Assembly (NCBI RefSeq): GCF_910596095.1 | Contig: NC_056534.1 | Location: 37,680,588-37,744,587 of the forward strand | Reading direction: 5' to 3' | Source of the DNA: Thunnus maccoyii | Taxonomy: Eukaryota; Chordata; Actinopteri; Scombriformes; Scombridae | DNA length: 64,000 nucleotides | Shown: in pieces, positions 1-12,921 of the stretch | Numbering within the stretch: the stretch's first letter is position 1 | Layout: each line of letters begins with the position of its first letter | Program-made: the position numbers and the translations under genes | Notes under the pieces: model-generated | Told to the model about the DNA's origin: nothing | What the model saw: only the letters and a program-made list of their open reading frames with translations | Database searches by the model: none

Positions 1-1588
1 ACAAATGGTGATTTTTCAATTTTTTAATAAATACGAATCAAATTTAACCTGGAATATTGTCTTGTATGTATAAAAATGTTTATCTATCAGATGCACAAAA
101 ATACAAACGTTGTTCCATTTTTGTATATTCACTTTTTGAAAAGTCATAAAATTTCAGGCTAAAATTAACTTTGTTTTTACTGCTCTCAAACGCAACAAAC
201 AAATTTGACCTAAACAGTATGTAAGAGTTAAGACAAGATACTTTAAAACATGCAAGCCTGTCCTTTAAGGACTATTGCATTCAATCATATTCTTAAGAGC
301 AGCGGTTCCCAACTTTTACAGCAAACAGCGACTTGCAAACCTTTGTCACAGGTTGCATATATCTGTAAGATGTGAGCACTTCCACCAAAGAGTGACTTTA
401 CTCTATGAATCTCTAAGACTTGTTGTTAAGTGAATAACTGTTATGAGCCTAAAGAGGTAAAAGTATTTAGTGATTCACAAGAAAAAAAAGGAGGATTTGA
501 GAAAAAAAGACAACTGAGCACACTGCATCTGCTGATGAAGATGACTGAAAGCTCCAGGACGGCTACTAAATGGACCTTGAGGTGAGACTGTTTGATGTTA
601 TTTCACACAGATTGGATCTTTTTCTTTCTCCTATCACATCAATCATCTCATGACCTCTCAAATTGATCTTGTGATCACTCAGAGGGGCTCCGGGAAACTG
701 TTGGTCTTTGCTCAGAGAAAATGTCTTGAAACAAGTTTTGATCTCATAATCCAAACTTCCTGATATCAACTCCTTCTATCAACAGGATAGAATAAACACA
801 ACATAACAAACCCACATAAAAAAAAGCAATTCAGTGATCAACAGCACAGGATCACAGAGCATGTTAGCACTGTCACTGTCCAACCACATGGGGGAGCTTG
901 TACAACAGCCAGAAACAAAACTCTACATCACAGTCGGATGGACTTCAGTGCCTCTTAATGTTTTTTTTTTTAAAATTTTGGTCAGTGCCTCTGCCTATGT
1001 GCACACTTCTCTTTTTGTCTCTCTATTCCTCCCAAAGCTTTTCACCTCTCATTCGTGCGTGTCCTTGCTTCAGCCCAGTTTGTTCCTGCGTGATCTGTCC
1101 GCGACTAATACGCATTTCATCTATTTCTATCTGTCCTTCACTCTCTGGGACTTTTGAATGGAGACATAAGCAGACAGAAATGACTGCATTTGGGTCATGG
1201 AGGAGTTTCATCGTGACACTCCTCAGGTCTATCCTAATGTGGGTCTTCCAAAAGAGGAGTTGTAAGTGAGTTAGATGGGAGATAGAGGGTTTGTCCTTGT
1301 TACATGGCCGGATTAACCTGTTTGGAGGCCCCCAGGGAAGAAATTTGCTGTCAGGCCCCTGTTGTGCCTATCAAATATCAAGGTCAGCTTCGTTATATTT
1401 ATTGCAGAATGTGTTGTCCTGGTTGCTTAGCAACAGAGTTTATGGGGTGACTCACTTCCAACAGCAACAACAGGAGGTCAGAATAAAATATCAAGTCAAT
1501 GGGAAACTGAACTTCAAGACATTTCACCTCTCATATAAAAGGCTTCTTCAGTTCTGTCTTCATCAAAACTACTTGACATACACTCAAC
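1..1588. other. Intergenic, nothing recognised
   Basis: AT-rich. The open frames here (up to 123 codons) overlap each other in several frames, have no domain and no splice support. Confidence 0.5.
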
Positions 1589-1942
1589 AAGCACTTTACT
1601 TGGAACACCTGTGCAGTCTAATGCAATCCAATATAACAGCTCTGCCATAAATTCTACTTTTGTGAAGTGTTTTGTTGACATTGTCAAAAAGGTGATAATT
1701 CTACTTTATGTTTATTATTGAGCTCGTAGTGGGTGTTGGTGGTGTACTGGAGTGCATTAAATTGAAAAGTGTCCCAGGTATTTTGTCCACCATCATGTAT
1801 GTTAATGGAGTGGACAAAATATTAGGAACACTTTTGACAATGTCATCAAAAACTGAAAATGTACAAGTTTTGTCAAAGTAGAATTTATGGCAGAGCTGTT
1901 GTATTGGATTGCATTAGATCGCACGTGTTACTAATAAAATGC
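1589..1942. mobile_element. Foldback (MITE-like) element
   Basis: Arms about 1589-1660 and 1874-1942 are inverted copies: the left reads ATGCAATCCAATATAACAGC and the right, reverse-complemented, ATGCAATCCAATACAACAGC, extending through CTCTGCCATAAATTCTACTTT. The arms are separated by about 210 bases with no coding sequence. Non-autonomous DNA element by structure; family not assigned. Confidence 0.75.
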
Positions 1943-2429
1943 TTGTATTTCTCTACAACATTCAATATTCATGACAAAATAAACAACAACAAAGTTTAAA
2001 AAGCATCTTTGGGTATGATTTATTAATCATCAGGACTGTGTGGGTGCAGTTTGATTAGGTTTGATTGTCGGTGACAAAACAAACCACCAACTGTCATCAG
2101 ATTCTGATTCAAACGTTGCTAAATCCTGATTTCACAACTGAGCCCCATCCATTTCAAACCACGAGAAAAATGCCGACAAAACAGAAAAACAGGAATCTTT
2201 TATGTTAAAAAACCAGATCTGTCCAAACTTGTATTTATGTCCAGGACCCTATCACTCACAAGAAGCTGACTGACAACGTTTTAAGGGCTTTTAAAACTAG
2301 AATTTGACACAGGGCTGTAGACAGGACCACAAGATTACATAATAATGTAGAATATATTATACTTATATTGTACTGGTGCAGGTTACCAGGCAAATTACCA
2401 ATAAGACTAATAATCTACAGCCACACCAA

Positions 2430-2990
2430 TGACTCCGTGAGGCTGCTTGGCACAGCATTGCTTTAAGCTAAATGCTAACATCAGCATGCTAACATGCTCA
2501 CAGCAACAACATGCTTATGTTTAACAGGTCATTTTTACCATATTCACCATCTTAGTTCAGCATGTTACCATGCTAACATTTGCTAATTAGCACTAAACAC
2601 AATGTACTGCTGAGGCTGATGGTATTGTTATTAATTTTGCAGGCATTTGATCATGAACCAAGTTAAAATGTTGACCTGATGATGTTGCTAAATAAAAACT
2701 TAAGGGATGACGAAAGTTATCACAATTCACCCATAGGGGACAATGTATGTACCAAAATTCATGGCAATCAAAGCAACCATTGTTGAGACATTTCCATCAG
2801 ATGAAAAGTCAGATCACCAAAGTTATTATGATACATCATCTGGGAACAATGAATGTCTGTACAAAATTTCCTGTCTGATAGTTGTTAAGATATTTCAGTC
2901 TAAGTGGTCGACCAACCAACCAACCAAACAGACTGACTGACTGACATTAGCATCCTTAGAGCTGCTAGCATGGCTAACAAGTAGTTGACA
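2430..2990. repeat. Abundant percomorph interspersed repeat
   Basis: Contains the familiar fish strings with repeated GCTAACATGCTAAC, TTTGCTAATTAGCACTAAAC, ACCTGATGATG, GTCTGTACAAAATTTC, TTAAGATATTTCAGTC and GCTAGCATGGCTAA. Two related units lie back to back (about 2735-2830 and 2831-2905), each with a 'wrong fragment / NATTGTTGAGACATTTC' pattern. Recognised from memory of percomorph sequence; no TIR determined. Confidence 0.6.
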
Positions 2991-3545
2991 CAACTCGTTG
3001 AACTTGGTGTTTTAGGTACCCTGGAGGTGTGGGCGTCCAGAGCAGTTGCCTGCTTTTCCTGCATTTTAATCCAACCTTGCTTGTTAGAGAGAACTTCTTT
3101 CTTCTTTCACCACCCGTGTTTTGATCCAAAGTCAAGCCAAGAAGAGGATGATCTCATCTAATTTGGTGGTAATTGGCGTGGGTGGACTGAAAACCTTAAA
3201 CCAGTGAGAAAATATGCAATTGAGACTCAACAGAGACAATTCAAGCATAACAGTATATACTGTTTTGTTTTATTAGGTGCTTTGTCATACAAAACAACAC
3301 ACTGTTGCAAAGTCTTTGCATCTATTGATAAAAGTAAGAATAAAGTGCTTGTTCTTCATCTGTACAGTACATATTTACAAGGGTTTGAATTCTGTTTCAT
3401 TGTACAGGATTTTATTTGATTGTTAGAACTTGTTTTCTATTATGGTATATAATGTCATGAATAAAAAAATGGAATGGCTCATTATTTAAATATGAAAAGT
3501 AACAGAACTCAGAAAGGAAGACAAAAATCCAAAATGCAGAAATCA

Positions 3546-3551
3546 TTTATT
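3546..3551 (-). terminator. Candidate kcnj4 poly(A) signal
   Basis: Plus-strand TTTATT reads AATAAA on the minus strand, about 550 bases beyond the kcnj4 stop. It would give a short 3' UTR. Kir2 genes often have long 3' UTRs, so a more distal site is also possible. Confidence 0.35.
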
Positions 3552-4099
3552 TTTATACAGAGAAAATAAATGTGTAGAGGTTTGAGCATTTTTGTCATGC
3601 TTCCTTTAAAATAAGATAGTTTTTCTCTCATAACATTTATCTGTATATGATGTATAAATCAGAGCTAAAGTGATCATTTTTAAATTGAAACAAAAACACA
3701 CCATATTTACAAAAACTGATTGGAAATCAAGAACAGAAGGCTTGACTTAATTCATACACAGGTCATATTGAATAAAACAAGAAAGCAAGAAAGTTTTCAA
3801 GATACCTCATGATTTGAGAGAAATACCTGGTCACCACATTTAAAAGTAGATGAGCTGTGTGTTGCTTAGATGCTGATGTTACAACTGAAAATGTACAATA
3901 CCTGAAACCAGAGCAAGTTATGAGCTAAAGCTGCATGAAGTTTGTGACAGCTGCAAAAAAAAAAATCCCTCTCTTTCACGAGATGTACAGTTTAAATTAT
4001 GTCCTTCATCTTTCATTGTAACACTAGTTCAATACTTTGGTTGCACGCAGACAGAGAGAGGAAACAAATAGAAGGGCAGCCATTACCCATTGATTGGCT

Positions 4100-6807
4100 T
4101 TAAACTCCTGACTCTCTGCTGATGTATAAAGGTAGGGTGGGCTGTAGTCTGTCGAGGCTGATCTGATTCTCTGTGTCCAGCACACACAGCATCTCCACCG
4201 TCTGCTCCTCCACAAATGTCTCCTTGAATCCCAAGTGAATGTCATCTCTCAACTTTGCCTCTCTGTCACCTCTAACGCCTAGACTCACTGCCTCATCTTT
4301 GTCATCCTCCTCTTCCTCATCATCCCCACAGCACAAGGCTACCTCGTTCTCGTAGCAGAAAGCGCTGGGGGAGTGAGGGCCCAATAGGTGGCGAGCTGCC
4401 CTTGGGGCAAACGGTGACGGAGACCGGGAGTAACTGGCGGTGGAGGATGAGGACTGCCTGCCACGACCCGTCATCTGGCTCAGTTCCCTGGCACTGCAGT
4501 GAGGCGTAGATGGCACTTCGTAGGTCTTATGGAAGCGGGAGTAGTCCACATGGTAGCGGTCGCCCTTCTCAAACACCACGGGCTCAAAGCGGTGACCCCA
4601 CAGGATCTCCTTGGCCAAGTAGGAGCTACGGGCCTGAGTGGTCATAGCTGTGGCCTCCACCATCCCCTCCAGGATGACCACAATTTCAAAGTCCTCTTTC
4701 TGCAGGTCGGTGTGGCTCAGATTATACAGCGGACTGTTCTTGTTGATCTCATGGACCACCACCAGTGGTGACACGAGAAACAGCCGATCCAGCCCATCAT
4801 CATAGCCAACATCAATGTCTGTTTGCTCCAAAGGGAGGTACTCTCCCTCCGCCGTCACATGTGGCTTGATGAGCTGGGCACGCACATGTGCCTCAACTAT
4901 GTGGCTCTTGCGCATGTTCCCCAGGCGCCACATGAGGCACAGCTTACCATCACGCAGTGCGATGACGGCATGATGCGAGAACAGCAAGGTCTGTGCCCGC
5001 TTCTTGGGCCGCACCATCTTTGCCATGATGGTGCCAATCATGAAGGAGTCAATAATGCAGCCCACGATGGACTGGACCACCACAGTCACCACAGCGACTG
5101 GGCACTCTTCAGTGACACACCGGAAACCATATCCAATGGTGGTCTGGGTCTCAATGGAGAAGAGGAATGCCCCAATAAAGCCCTGAATATGGAGAATACA
5201 TGGCCGCCATTCATCTGGTTCTCCCTCTGCGGTGCTCCGAGGATCCCCTTCCTTCACGGGAATGCGAATTTCAAAGTCTCCATGGGCCAGTGCCACTCCC
5301 CAAAAGATCAGGCCAAACAGCAGCCAAGACAGAAGGAAGGTGGTGGTGAAGACAAGCAGCAGGTAGCGCCAGCGTATGTCCACACAGGTAGTGAAAATGT
5401 CAGCCAGGTATCTCCGTGGCTTATCCTCCATGTTATTGAACACCACGTTGCACTGGCCATTCTTCTTCACAAAGCGGCTGCGCAGGCGGCCGGTGCCCAG
5501 ATCCAGGCCCAGACGACATGAAGGTGAAGCACGGCAGCTGTTGTGGACGATTGGCTCATTTGTCACTCTCAGAGACAACGCCCCTCTTCCTTCATCGCTT
5601 CCTGGACACTCTCCTCCTCCTCCGTCTTCACCTCGCATGCAGGCCCCTATTAGTGCCTGCTGAGTCAGAGGACTGTGGCCATTGTGGAGGCCCAGGGTGG
5701 AGATCTTCACGGCATCTTCATCTGTGGAAACGATGCTGTATCTGCAAAACAAGAAGGGAGAATGTGAGTTTGGGAGAATTGAATGTTTGCTAAGCCCTGC
5801 CCCCAGTTATTATTGCCTGTAAGTTCTATAAGTAGGTTATAATGAGGAAAAATGTAAAATAAGACATTTCTTTTCTACATAACAGTGTTTAGCTGATTAA
5901 CTTACATACATACAGATTAAACACTACAAGGTAAAAGGTTTTTAGGATGAGAACTAACCAATGTGTTTGGCAATGCAACCTTGGGTAATGTTGGCTTGGG
6001 TTGCTGGGGTGTAAACTTCTCCAAATCCAATAAAGAGCAGGACAGAGACGCTAACGTTAGCCTTCCTACCAAGCACCCGACGTCAATGGAACTTGTTTTT
6101 TGGACTAAATCAGGTCAGACAGTTGTGGCCGTTATTTAGCCTAAAAATAGATGAAGATTCAGCTATGTTTGGACTGTCAGATTTGGTACCAATTTGGCCC
6201 AAATATAGCCTACCATATAAATGACTTCCAACTTAAAATTATGATTTATATCTTGATGAAAACTGGTTTTCCAAACTAAACATTGACAGAATTCAACACT
6301 GGTTTCCACATAGTACAAAGTTGATGTTCTTGTTGTGAACAAGGCTTTTTTAAAAACTCATAATCCCACAAACTAATTAGTTAATGATGATGACTCCTTG
6401 AATTTGGAAGTAATGCTAAGGACACTGCTGTAGGTAGTAAGCTAGTTAGCAGCACATGCTAAGGTTTGCGGCAGACCAAACAAAATCCATTCCTTACAAC
6501 TTTGTTTTTGGACAGGCTAAAAAAATCCTCAACACTACACACCCACAAAAACTTAAAATGCAGAGTATCACTCTTAATGCACATACTCTTTCAACATGTG
6601 GAGAAATCAAAAACTGGTCAGGCCTGCTGTATCCAGATATGGTTACTAAGCTATGAATGGACAATCAATATTCAAAGGAGGGGTTTAGCAAATAGTCCAT
6701 TGGTTGTTTTGGTACCACTTTCTCATACGTCATCCTTGATAAAAAGTTTAAATAAATAGTTTACAAATACTTTTTCCCTCTTACCTGTTGACTCGCACCG
6801 CTCCCAT
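4100..6807 (-). CDS. kcnj4: Inward-rectifier K+ channel, Kir2 family, Kir2.3-like
   Basis: Two coding exons: 6807-6785 (ATG plus 23 nt) and 5741-4100, giving 554 residues. The join is GT/AG and in frame and restores the Kir2 start [13 protein letters not shown]. The protein is a plasma-membrane K+ channel subunit that forms tetramers and sets resting potential. Visible: basic [11 protein letters not shown] at about 97, slide helix [17 protein letters not shown]1 about 133-156, pore with TTIGYGF (GYG 211-213), M2 about 223-247 with the rectification Asp in GCIIDSF (about 239), the PIP2-contact run RPKKR, and the cytoplasmic domain with AEGEY. Two pore-loop cysteines (PCI and RCVTEEC) are present. 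Kir2.3 is favoured over Kir2.1/2.2/2.4 by [27 protein letters not shown] and the far C-terminus. Odd points: about 50 extra residues between the N-terminal motif and RFVKK, a long Ser/Pro and acidic tail, and a final ESGV, still a class I PDZ ligand. It could be a diverged paralogue such as kcnj12 or kcnj14. Confidence 0.88.
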
Positions 6808-6832
6808 GGCACTGGTGATCATCAGGCTGTAT
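6785..6832 (-). CDS. kcnj4: kcnj4 initiating exon
   Basis: On the minus strand a pyrimidine-rich acceptor (ctgcccttgcag) ends at 6833, and the exon runs to a GTAAGAG donor at 6784. The ATG at 6807 encodes MGAVRVN followed by two bases that complete Arg on the next exon. An in-frame ATG six codons earlier would give MITSAM before it; the later ATG is chosen because Kir2.1 begins MGSVRTNRYSIVSS. The AG acceptor implies at least one more 5' non-coding exon further upstream (higher coordinates). Confidence 0.8.
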
Positions 6833-8767
6833 CTGCAAGGGCAGTAATGTAGGTTGGGGCGGGCAGTTCCAACCATTAAAGTACTTTTCTTTTCTGTGAA
6901 CAAAACAAACAAAAAGGAGATTTCTTCAGACATCTTTTTTTTTTTAAAAATTACGTCATTTGAGATATGAAAGTATAGGATGTTTTTCAAACATAATCAT
7001 GGAATAAAACAATACGATACAAAGTTTGATAAAGATTATAATTTCTGCACCCACCAAAATAAAAAAATACACCAATCATAAATCCCTCTCCACAACTATT
7101 GGCCTTACCCTAATGCACAGAGTAGACCAGACAGTTTTGTGTAATGAAAGCTTATTGATTAGGTCCTTGCTAGTGTTTAGCCTTAGGGACCTTCAGGCCA
7201 ACCAGAGCTGGAAAACCAGACATGCATTGGGAGGGACAAAGGTCTAAAAAAGAGATGAATCAGTGGTAATCTACTATTAGAGGAACAATTGATCTGCTGT
7301 TTGGCCTGATGACAAGGTTGGAGGGTGATTTTACTCGGCTTATTATGTCAGCATGCCGAGAACCAGGAGCACCAAAAACCACTGGGTTGCATAACCAATA
7401 GAGGGACAATCGCACGCAATACAAAGGGGCATTGGTGGTTTGATGTTTTTGAATCGCTTTGGCTGACATGAATTAGTTGACAGCACAGGTGTGTATTAAC
7501 CAAGGTAGTAACGGATTGTCTTGGGAATATTTCTGACAACTGCAGTTTAAAAGCCTTCATTCAATACTGCTGTCACGCCAATAGCAAACACACGCTCTGA
7601 TACACACACACAGAAACACTCACATATACAAATCTTGATGGGATTTGGTGTCATGTAATGTGTGTGATGCTCCCAGACTTCTCTCCCTCTTACACCAGGG
7701 ACAGATGTTACGAACTGGCTGCTGATTGGCCGGATGAAGGGTGATTTTCAGCTGGATAATCCCAAAAGGGCAGATGATTACGTCAACTTGATAACTCCCA
7801 CAGCTGGAGGAAAGTGTCCTCTACGAGAAATCACAACCTTTTCTTACAGGGTTCTTAAAGTCATCGGCCAATATGCACACGGGTCACACGGGTCAGTCTC
7901 ATGTCAGTGCCAACAACGTCACGAGTGGGATCAGCGAAGCACAACGCAGTTCATGTCAGTCTGTTTGAACGGGATTTACAATGGAGGCTGTATTGTTCCG
8001 GTGTAGTTCTGATGAATTGTGGTTTTATTTGTATTATATTTCATTTTATCATTAATTGATACTATTGGTAGTACTTGGTAGTAAGTGTCAGTGTAGCAGC
8101 AACAGTATCAGTTGTTTGTGTTTTTACGTGTTGGTCTTGTTTCTAATGTTGTTGTTGCTGCCAAACATCTGACTCATCCCACATGGGAATACAAGACGCT
8201 ATATATCAAACGTAAAAATATAAAATGCATCCTCCAGTAATATACAGAACCAATAAATAAATAAATAAAAAGAAAAGAAAAGAAACATTGGTTACAACAT
8301 TAGATGTACTTCTACATACTACATACAAATATATTGATTTTAAGATGTTTGAATAAGTTGTGCACTTAATAGCAGAAGAAAGAAAATAAATGTTACAGCC
8401 TGAAGTTTATCCTGATAAAGGGGTTTTATTCTGCTCTCCCAGGCTTTCTCTGAGTAACTGGCTAATGTAAATGTTTTGTATGTAAACAGCCAACTCAGTC
8501 TTTGTGCATTATCCATATTTACAAAATCAATTTCTGTTTTTTTATCTTATTAAACTAGATATTGTTTGCTTCCTGGTTAAAAGGAATCATTGAAATATCA
8601 CATTGAACAACTCCACTTGCATTCTGCAAAGATGTAGTCAAAAGCAAATTTCAATTACAGTGGACAGTTAAGTTATTTTGTGTTATATTTTTACATTTTA
8701 CTGAGAACATATCGTTGGCTAAAACTGCAGTGCTGTTACTTCTGAAAAAAGTTATTTTGTGTTTGCT
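6833..8767. other. kcnj4 5' intron or flank, nothing recognised
   Basis: Lies upstream of the initiating exon on the kcnj4 strand, so probably intron. Short frames only. Confidence 0.45.
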
Positions 8768-9060
8768 GTTACCTTGCAAGACAGCTGGATTCCAAAGATC
8801 ATGACATCATGAGATCACATGATGTTTGTGTCCAAACCGCCGGCGGTTCAGACCAATCAGTGTTGCAAATCCAGCTGCCTCGCAAGGTAAGACGGTGATA
8901 GACGATGATAGACAGATGGCTCATCCAGTCACCTGCCAAGTATTTTTTGAAAGTGCCTGCCCTTTTCTAAACAGACAACCCAGATGGTTCTGTGTAATAA
9001 ACCATCTGGCGCGTCAGGTTATGTTTGCTATTATTAGTGTCCAAAATCCGCATTTTTACA
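8768..9060. repeat. Short inverted repeat and adjacent probable repeat
   Basis: GTTACCTTGCAAGACAGCTG (8768) pairs with the reverse complement of CAGCTGCCTCGCAAGGTAA (8872-8890), a 23-25 bp hairpin with a loop of about 75 bases. The next 170 bases (CAGATGGTTCTGTGTAATAA, ACCATCTGGCGCGTCAGG) resemble a recurrent fish repeat. Confidence 0.45.
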
Positions 9061-9958
9061 TACAGTGGATGCAGTTATATGAACACCTGTAAAGTATGAT
9101 GCAATCTAATCTAATAGTCCTGTAACTGCCTTTGTAAGGCTGATGTATGTGTTATATTCAGCTGTTCAGCTGTGAGATGATACAGAGGTGTAGATTCAAC
9201 AGTAACTTGTCAATCTGTTGGTCAAAACGGGGAAATATCTGACAATATAAAGCTGTATAATAGTGATGTGTTGGTGTGATGAGATTTACAAAACAACAAA
9301 AACATCTTAAAGTGAATTGAATGAATGAAATCATGTCAACAGATCTATCTCCATGACAACTGAGCAAACTCCATCTATTGATGAGCACTGTGTGATACAG
9401 TCGAAAGCTCTGGAAAAAAGCTATGAGGACTTTGAGTTGGAATCATTTTAACTCAAACTCCTCTTTTACTTAATCTCAACAAAAATTAACATTATAAACC
9501 TTACAACGCATTTGTTGCTTGACTATTACATGTATATCAGTCTGCATTAGATTTGACTGATGTCTAGTTAGTTAAATGTCTTTTGAACAGGTTCACGCAT
9601 TGTTTACATTATAATTTATGGTATTTAAGGCAAAAGAACTAAAGAAGAAGTTTTGTGGATTTTGCAGCAGTAGATTTGTTCTATAAATGCTGATAATTGC
9701 AAATATTCTAAAGATGTGATTCTGGCCAAAAATTTAACGGATAATAGAGAACCTTAAATATCTTCACTTATTAACAAGATATTTCTGCTAATGCAGCCAA
9801 CTGTTGTCAGTGTAAACCTACATGATGTCTTTTTCTCTCAGCAGACAGGAGCCCCGGGGGAGAGTTTCAGTAATTAATGGTTGATCATAGTTACTGTATT
9901 AGCCGTCTCCATAGGAACATCTCTCATCTCTCTATGGGGCTGACTCGCTCTGAGTGTG

Positions 9959-9982
9959 CGTGTGTGTGTGTGTGTGTGTGTG
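9959..9982. repeat. (TG)n and nearby (GGAGA)n
   Basis: TG repeat; a GAGGA/GGAGA array follows at about 10049-10087. Confidence 0.85.
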
Positions 9983-10472
9983 GTGATGGTTTATCATGTG
10001 AGACAACTTGTGAGGAGGTGGAGTAGAGATAAACTGACAGAGAAGATGGGAAGGAGAGGCGAGGAGAGGAGAGGAGAGGAGAGGAGAAAACAGGTCATGG
10101 ACTGTCCCTTGAGGGAACCTATATAACTCATAACGAAGCACCAAAACCTGCCCGACACGACAGGGATAAACTGCAGTACACTACAGGGCTCTACAAATAA
10201 CGATTATTATCACGCTGTGTGTCAAAGGCTCTGAGAAGTCTGATGTTGCTCTTATTCCCATACGTCAGAGGAGCCAAACTGACATATATTACATAATCTC
10301 ATGCAAGGCAAAGGATGCAGGAAGCCCTTGTCAAATACCAGATTAGTATCTCCCTTAATCTCCCAATCCAAACAACAATATGAAAGGTGGACGGCAGTCG
10401 CCGTGTGACCTGCCTTAAGCCCTTTTGTGTAATCTGCGATCTGATGATATGAGAAAGGAAGGAGGGAGAGAT

Positions 10473-10509
10473 AAAGAAAGAAAGAAAGAAAATAAGAAAG
10501 AAAGAGTGT

Positions 10510-10560
<51 letters not shown>
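10473..10560. repeat. (AAAG)n microsatellite
   Basis: Interrupted GAAA/AAAG tetranucleotide array. It makes long Phe/Leu/Ser frames on the minus strand that are not genes. Confidence 0.95.
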
Positions 10561-10561
<1 letters not shown>

Positions 10562-11084
10562 CTTGATGAGGAAAGCAGAGGCTTTACAGGTATGAGGTCT
10601 TTCACATTGGACAGAGTGCGACAAAATACAGATTAAGATGAAGAGATTATGACGACAGATAATATTTCTACATGTGATTCCATTTATAGAATAATGGAAG
10701 ATTTACACACAGAACTGAAGTGTGAAAAAACAAAGTCACTGTTTTATCTCATCCCAGTGTAAAAGCCTTTTCTAAAAGCCTCTAAAATGAGTGAAAATGT
10801 ATGAAAGACTTGCATTTGGTCAGACTGTGATTTCAGAGGAGATTCTTTCACCTTTCTCTTCTCTTTCCCTGCCTCTCTCTCCAACATGCTCTCTGAAGGA
10901 GGGCCTACACTTGGACACAGTGTCCCAAACCTACAGGCTTGTACTCATTCTGACTTTGAAGAACTTTAGTCATCCTGAACACACACATTCACACCACACA
11001 CACGCACACAAAATGCTAGAAATAACACTAAATCAACAGTAAAAGATGAACAATGGACAGTAAATCAAACTTATATGTAGTTGT

Positions 11085-11440
11085 AAGTGCACTTACTCAA
11101 GTACAATTTCCAATTTCTTCTACTTTATACCTCTACTGCACTACATTTCAGAGGGATGTATTGTAGTTTTTTACTCCACTACATGTGTTTCACAGCTGTA
11201 GTTATTTTGAAGATTAAGATCTTACGTACAAAATATACGATCAGTTTATAAAATCTGATGCTTTGTAAACTACCTAAGGGCATATAAAGTTGTAAGATTC
11301 TCAAAAACATGAAAATGCTGCTTACATTAGTGATAATATTCCAGTGAATATATGTATCATATGACACTCTGAATGGTGCATTATACATAATGAGTATGTT
11401 TACTAAAGTACATTATGCTACTTATACGATTTTTATAGTG
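11085..11440. repeat. Interspersed repeat ('ACTCAAGTACAATTT' type)
   Basis: Strings such as TTGTAAGTGCACTTACTCAA, CTCTACTGCACTACATTTCA and TTTTTACTCCACTACATGTG belong to a common teleost repeat built on tracts resembling ACTTTTACTTAAGTAAA. A shorter relative is at 24395-24510. Confidence 0.5.
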
Positions 11441-11585
11441 TGATAACAGATCTTAACCAATCACTGCTTAAAACTAATTAAATCTTTAGATAAGAATTAC
11501 CTCTAATTTTACATCTTGCATCAGTTTGAAAGACGACATTCTAACCCCTGCTATAAATTTGGGTCATACGCCTTAAAATGTGCTG

Positions 11586-11995
11586 TTAAAGGTTGAGTGT
11601 GTAGGATTTGGTGGCATCTAGCGGTGAGGTTGCAGATTGCAACCAACTGAATACTCCTCGCCCCCACCCTCCCTTTCCAAGCAGGTAGGAGAACCTACGG
11701 TGGCTGCAAAACTCGCAAAAAACGCGAAAACGCGAAAGGCCCTCTCTAGAGCCAGTGTTTGGTTTGTCCACTCTGGGCTACTGTAGAAACATGGCGGTGC
11801 AACATGGCAGACTCCATGGAAGAGGACCCGCTCCCTCTGTAGATATAAAGGGCTCATTCTAAGATAACAAAAACACAATGATTCTCATTTTCAGGTGATC
11901 ATACACTAAACAAAACATTCTTATGAATATTATATTCCGTTTCTGGCAAGTCCGTTCCGTCAGATGCCACTAAACTCTACAATTTGTACCTTTAA
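11586..11995. mobile_element. Percomorph MITE-like repeat with TTAA ends
   Basis: Begins TTAAAGGTTGAGTGTGTAGG and ends with CTACAATTTGTACCTTTAA, near-inverted ends. Contains TTTGGTGGCATCTAGCGGTG and ACATGGCGGTGCAACATGGC. I recognise it as a frequent percomorph element. Non-coding. Confidence 0.65.
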
Positions 11996-12869
11996 ACGTG
12001 TCAAATTTGAAAACAATAGATAAAAGTAATGGTAAAGTTTCCATCTTTGGCCATGCGTCACTGCTGCTAAATTCCGATCAACTGATCAAACAGTGTAACC
12101 AGAAGTTATGACAGTGTAGTTTGCAAACTAAGCAGCTGTGACGTGTTTGTTTCAATGAGGCCACAGGAGCTGTCCAGTGCTGAAAATCAATCCAAAGCCT
12201 GCAGGAATAATCAACAGCAGGGAGGGGGGAGAGAGCCAAATACTACCCTAACCTTGAAAATGATTTTGGCCTTTAAAATCTTTACCTATATCTGTTTACA
12301 CTCCCCACACGTTTTACAATCGACTTACTCAGCCACATGAACGGTTTGTCTAAGTATTGATTATGTTTTCTGAGTATTTAGTTTGACAGAAGAGCCACAG
12401 GCAACTATGGCAGAGATATGACTGAGATCAGAGTTTCTTACTAAAATGTGGAGATTGTGAGCTGACTCACAAACATAAACAAGCTGGAGTCAAGTGAAGA
12501 GATATTTGAAATGCCTTTTGAGACTATCAGATCATTAGTGGTTTTGATAAACAGCTGACAGAAAAAAAAAACAGACAAAATAAAAATGTAACACTCACCT
12601 TGGTGTTTCTGCAGACTGAATCACATGAAGACTAACATTGGTTTCATCCTCATAAAAAGATACTTAAGTAGGTTTACTGTTGTTGGCAACGTCCTCTCCT
12701 CTTTTCTTCCTTTTTTCCTTCTAACAGACAAACACCTTTTTTATAGATCTGCCCACAGATTTCTCTTGCACAAACTTGTAAATGTCTCCAGTCTGAGCTT
12801 TGTCTTGTTGCTCCATAGCGCTTAACAGAGTCGCTCCTGCCTCGGCTGTGCATCTGCCCCGATCTCTGC

Positions 12870-12873
<4 letters not shown>

Positions 12874-12911
<38 letters not shown>

Positions 12912-12921
12912 GGGGGGGAGA

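Noticed and set aside
4499-5793. Plus-strand ORFs up to 232 codons opposite kcnj4
   Set aside because: They are antisense to a strongly conserved channel exon and have no domain or splice support.
10252-10624. Phe/Leu/Ser-rich minus-strand ORFs
   Set aside because: Created by the AAAG microsatellite.
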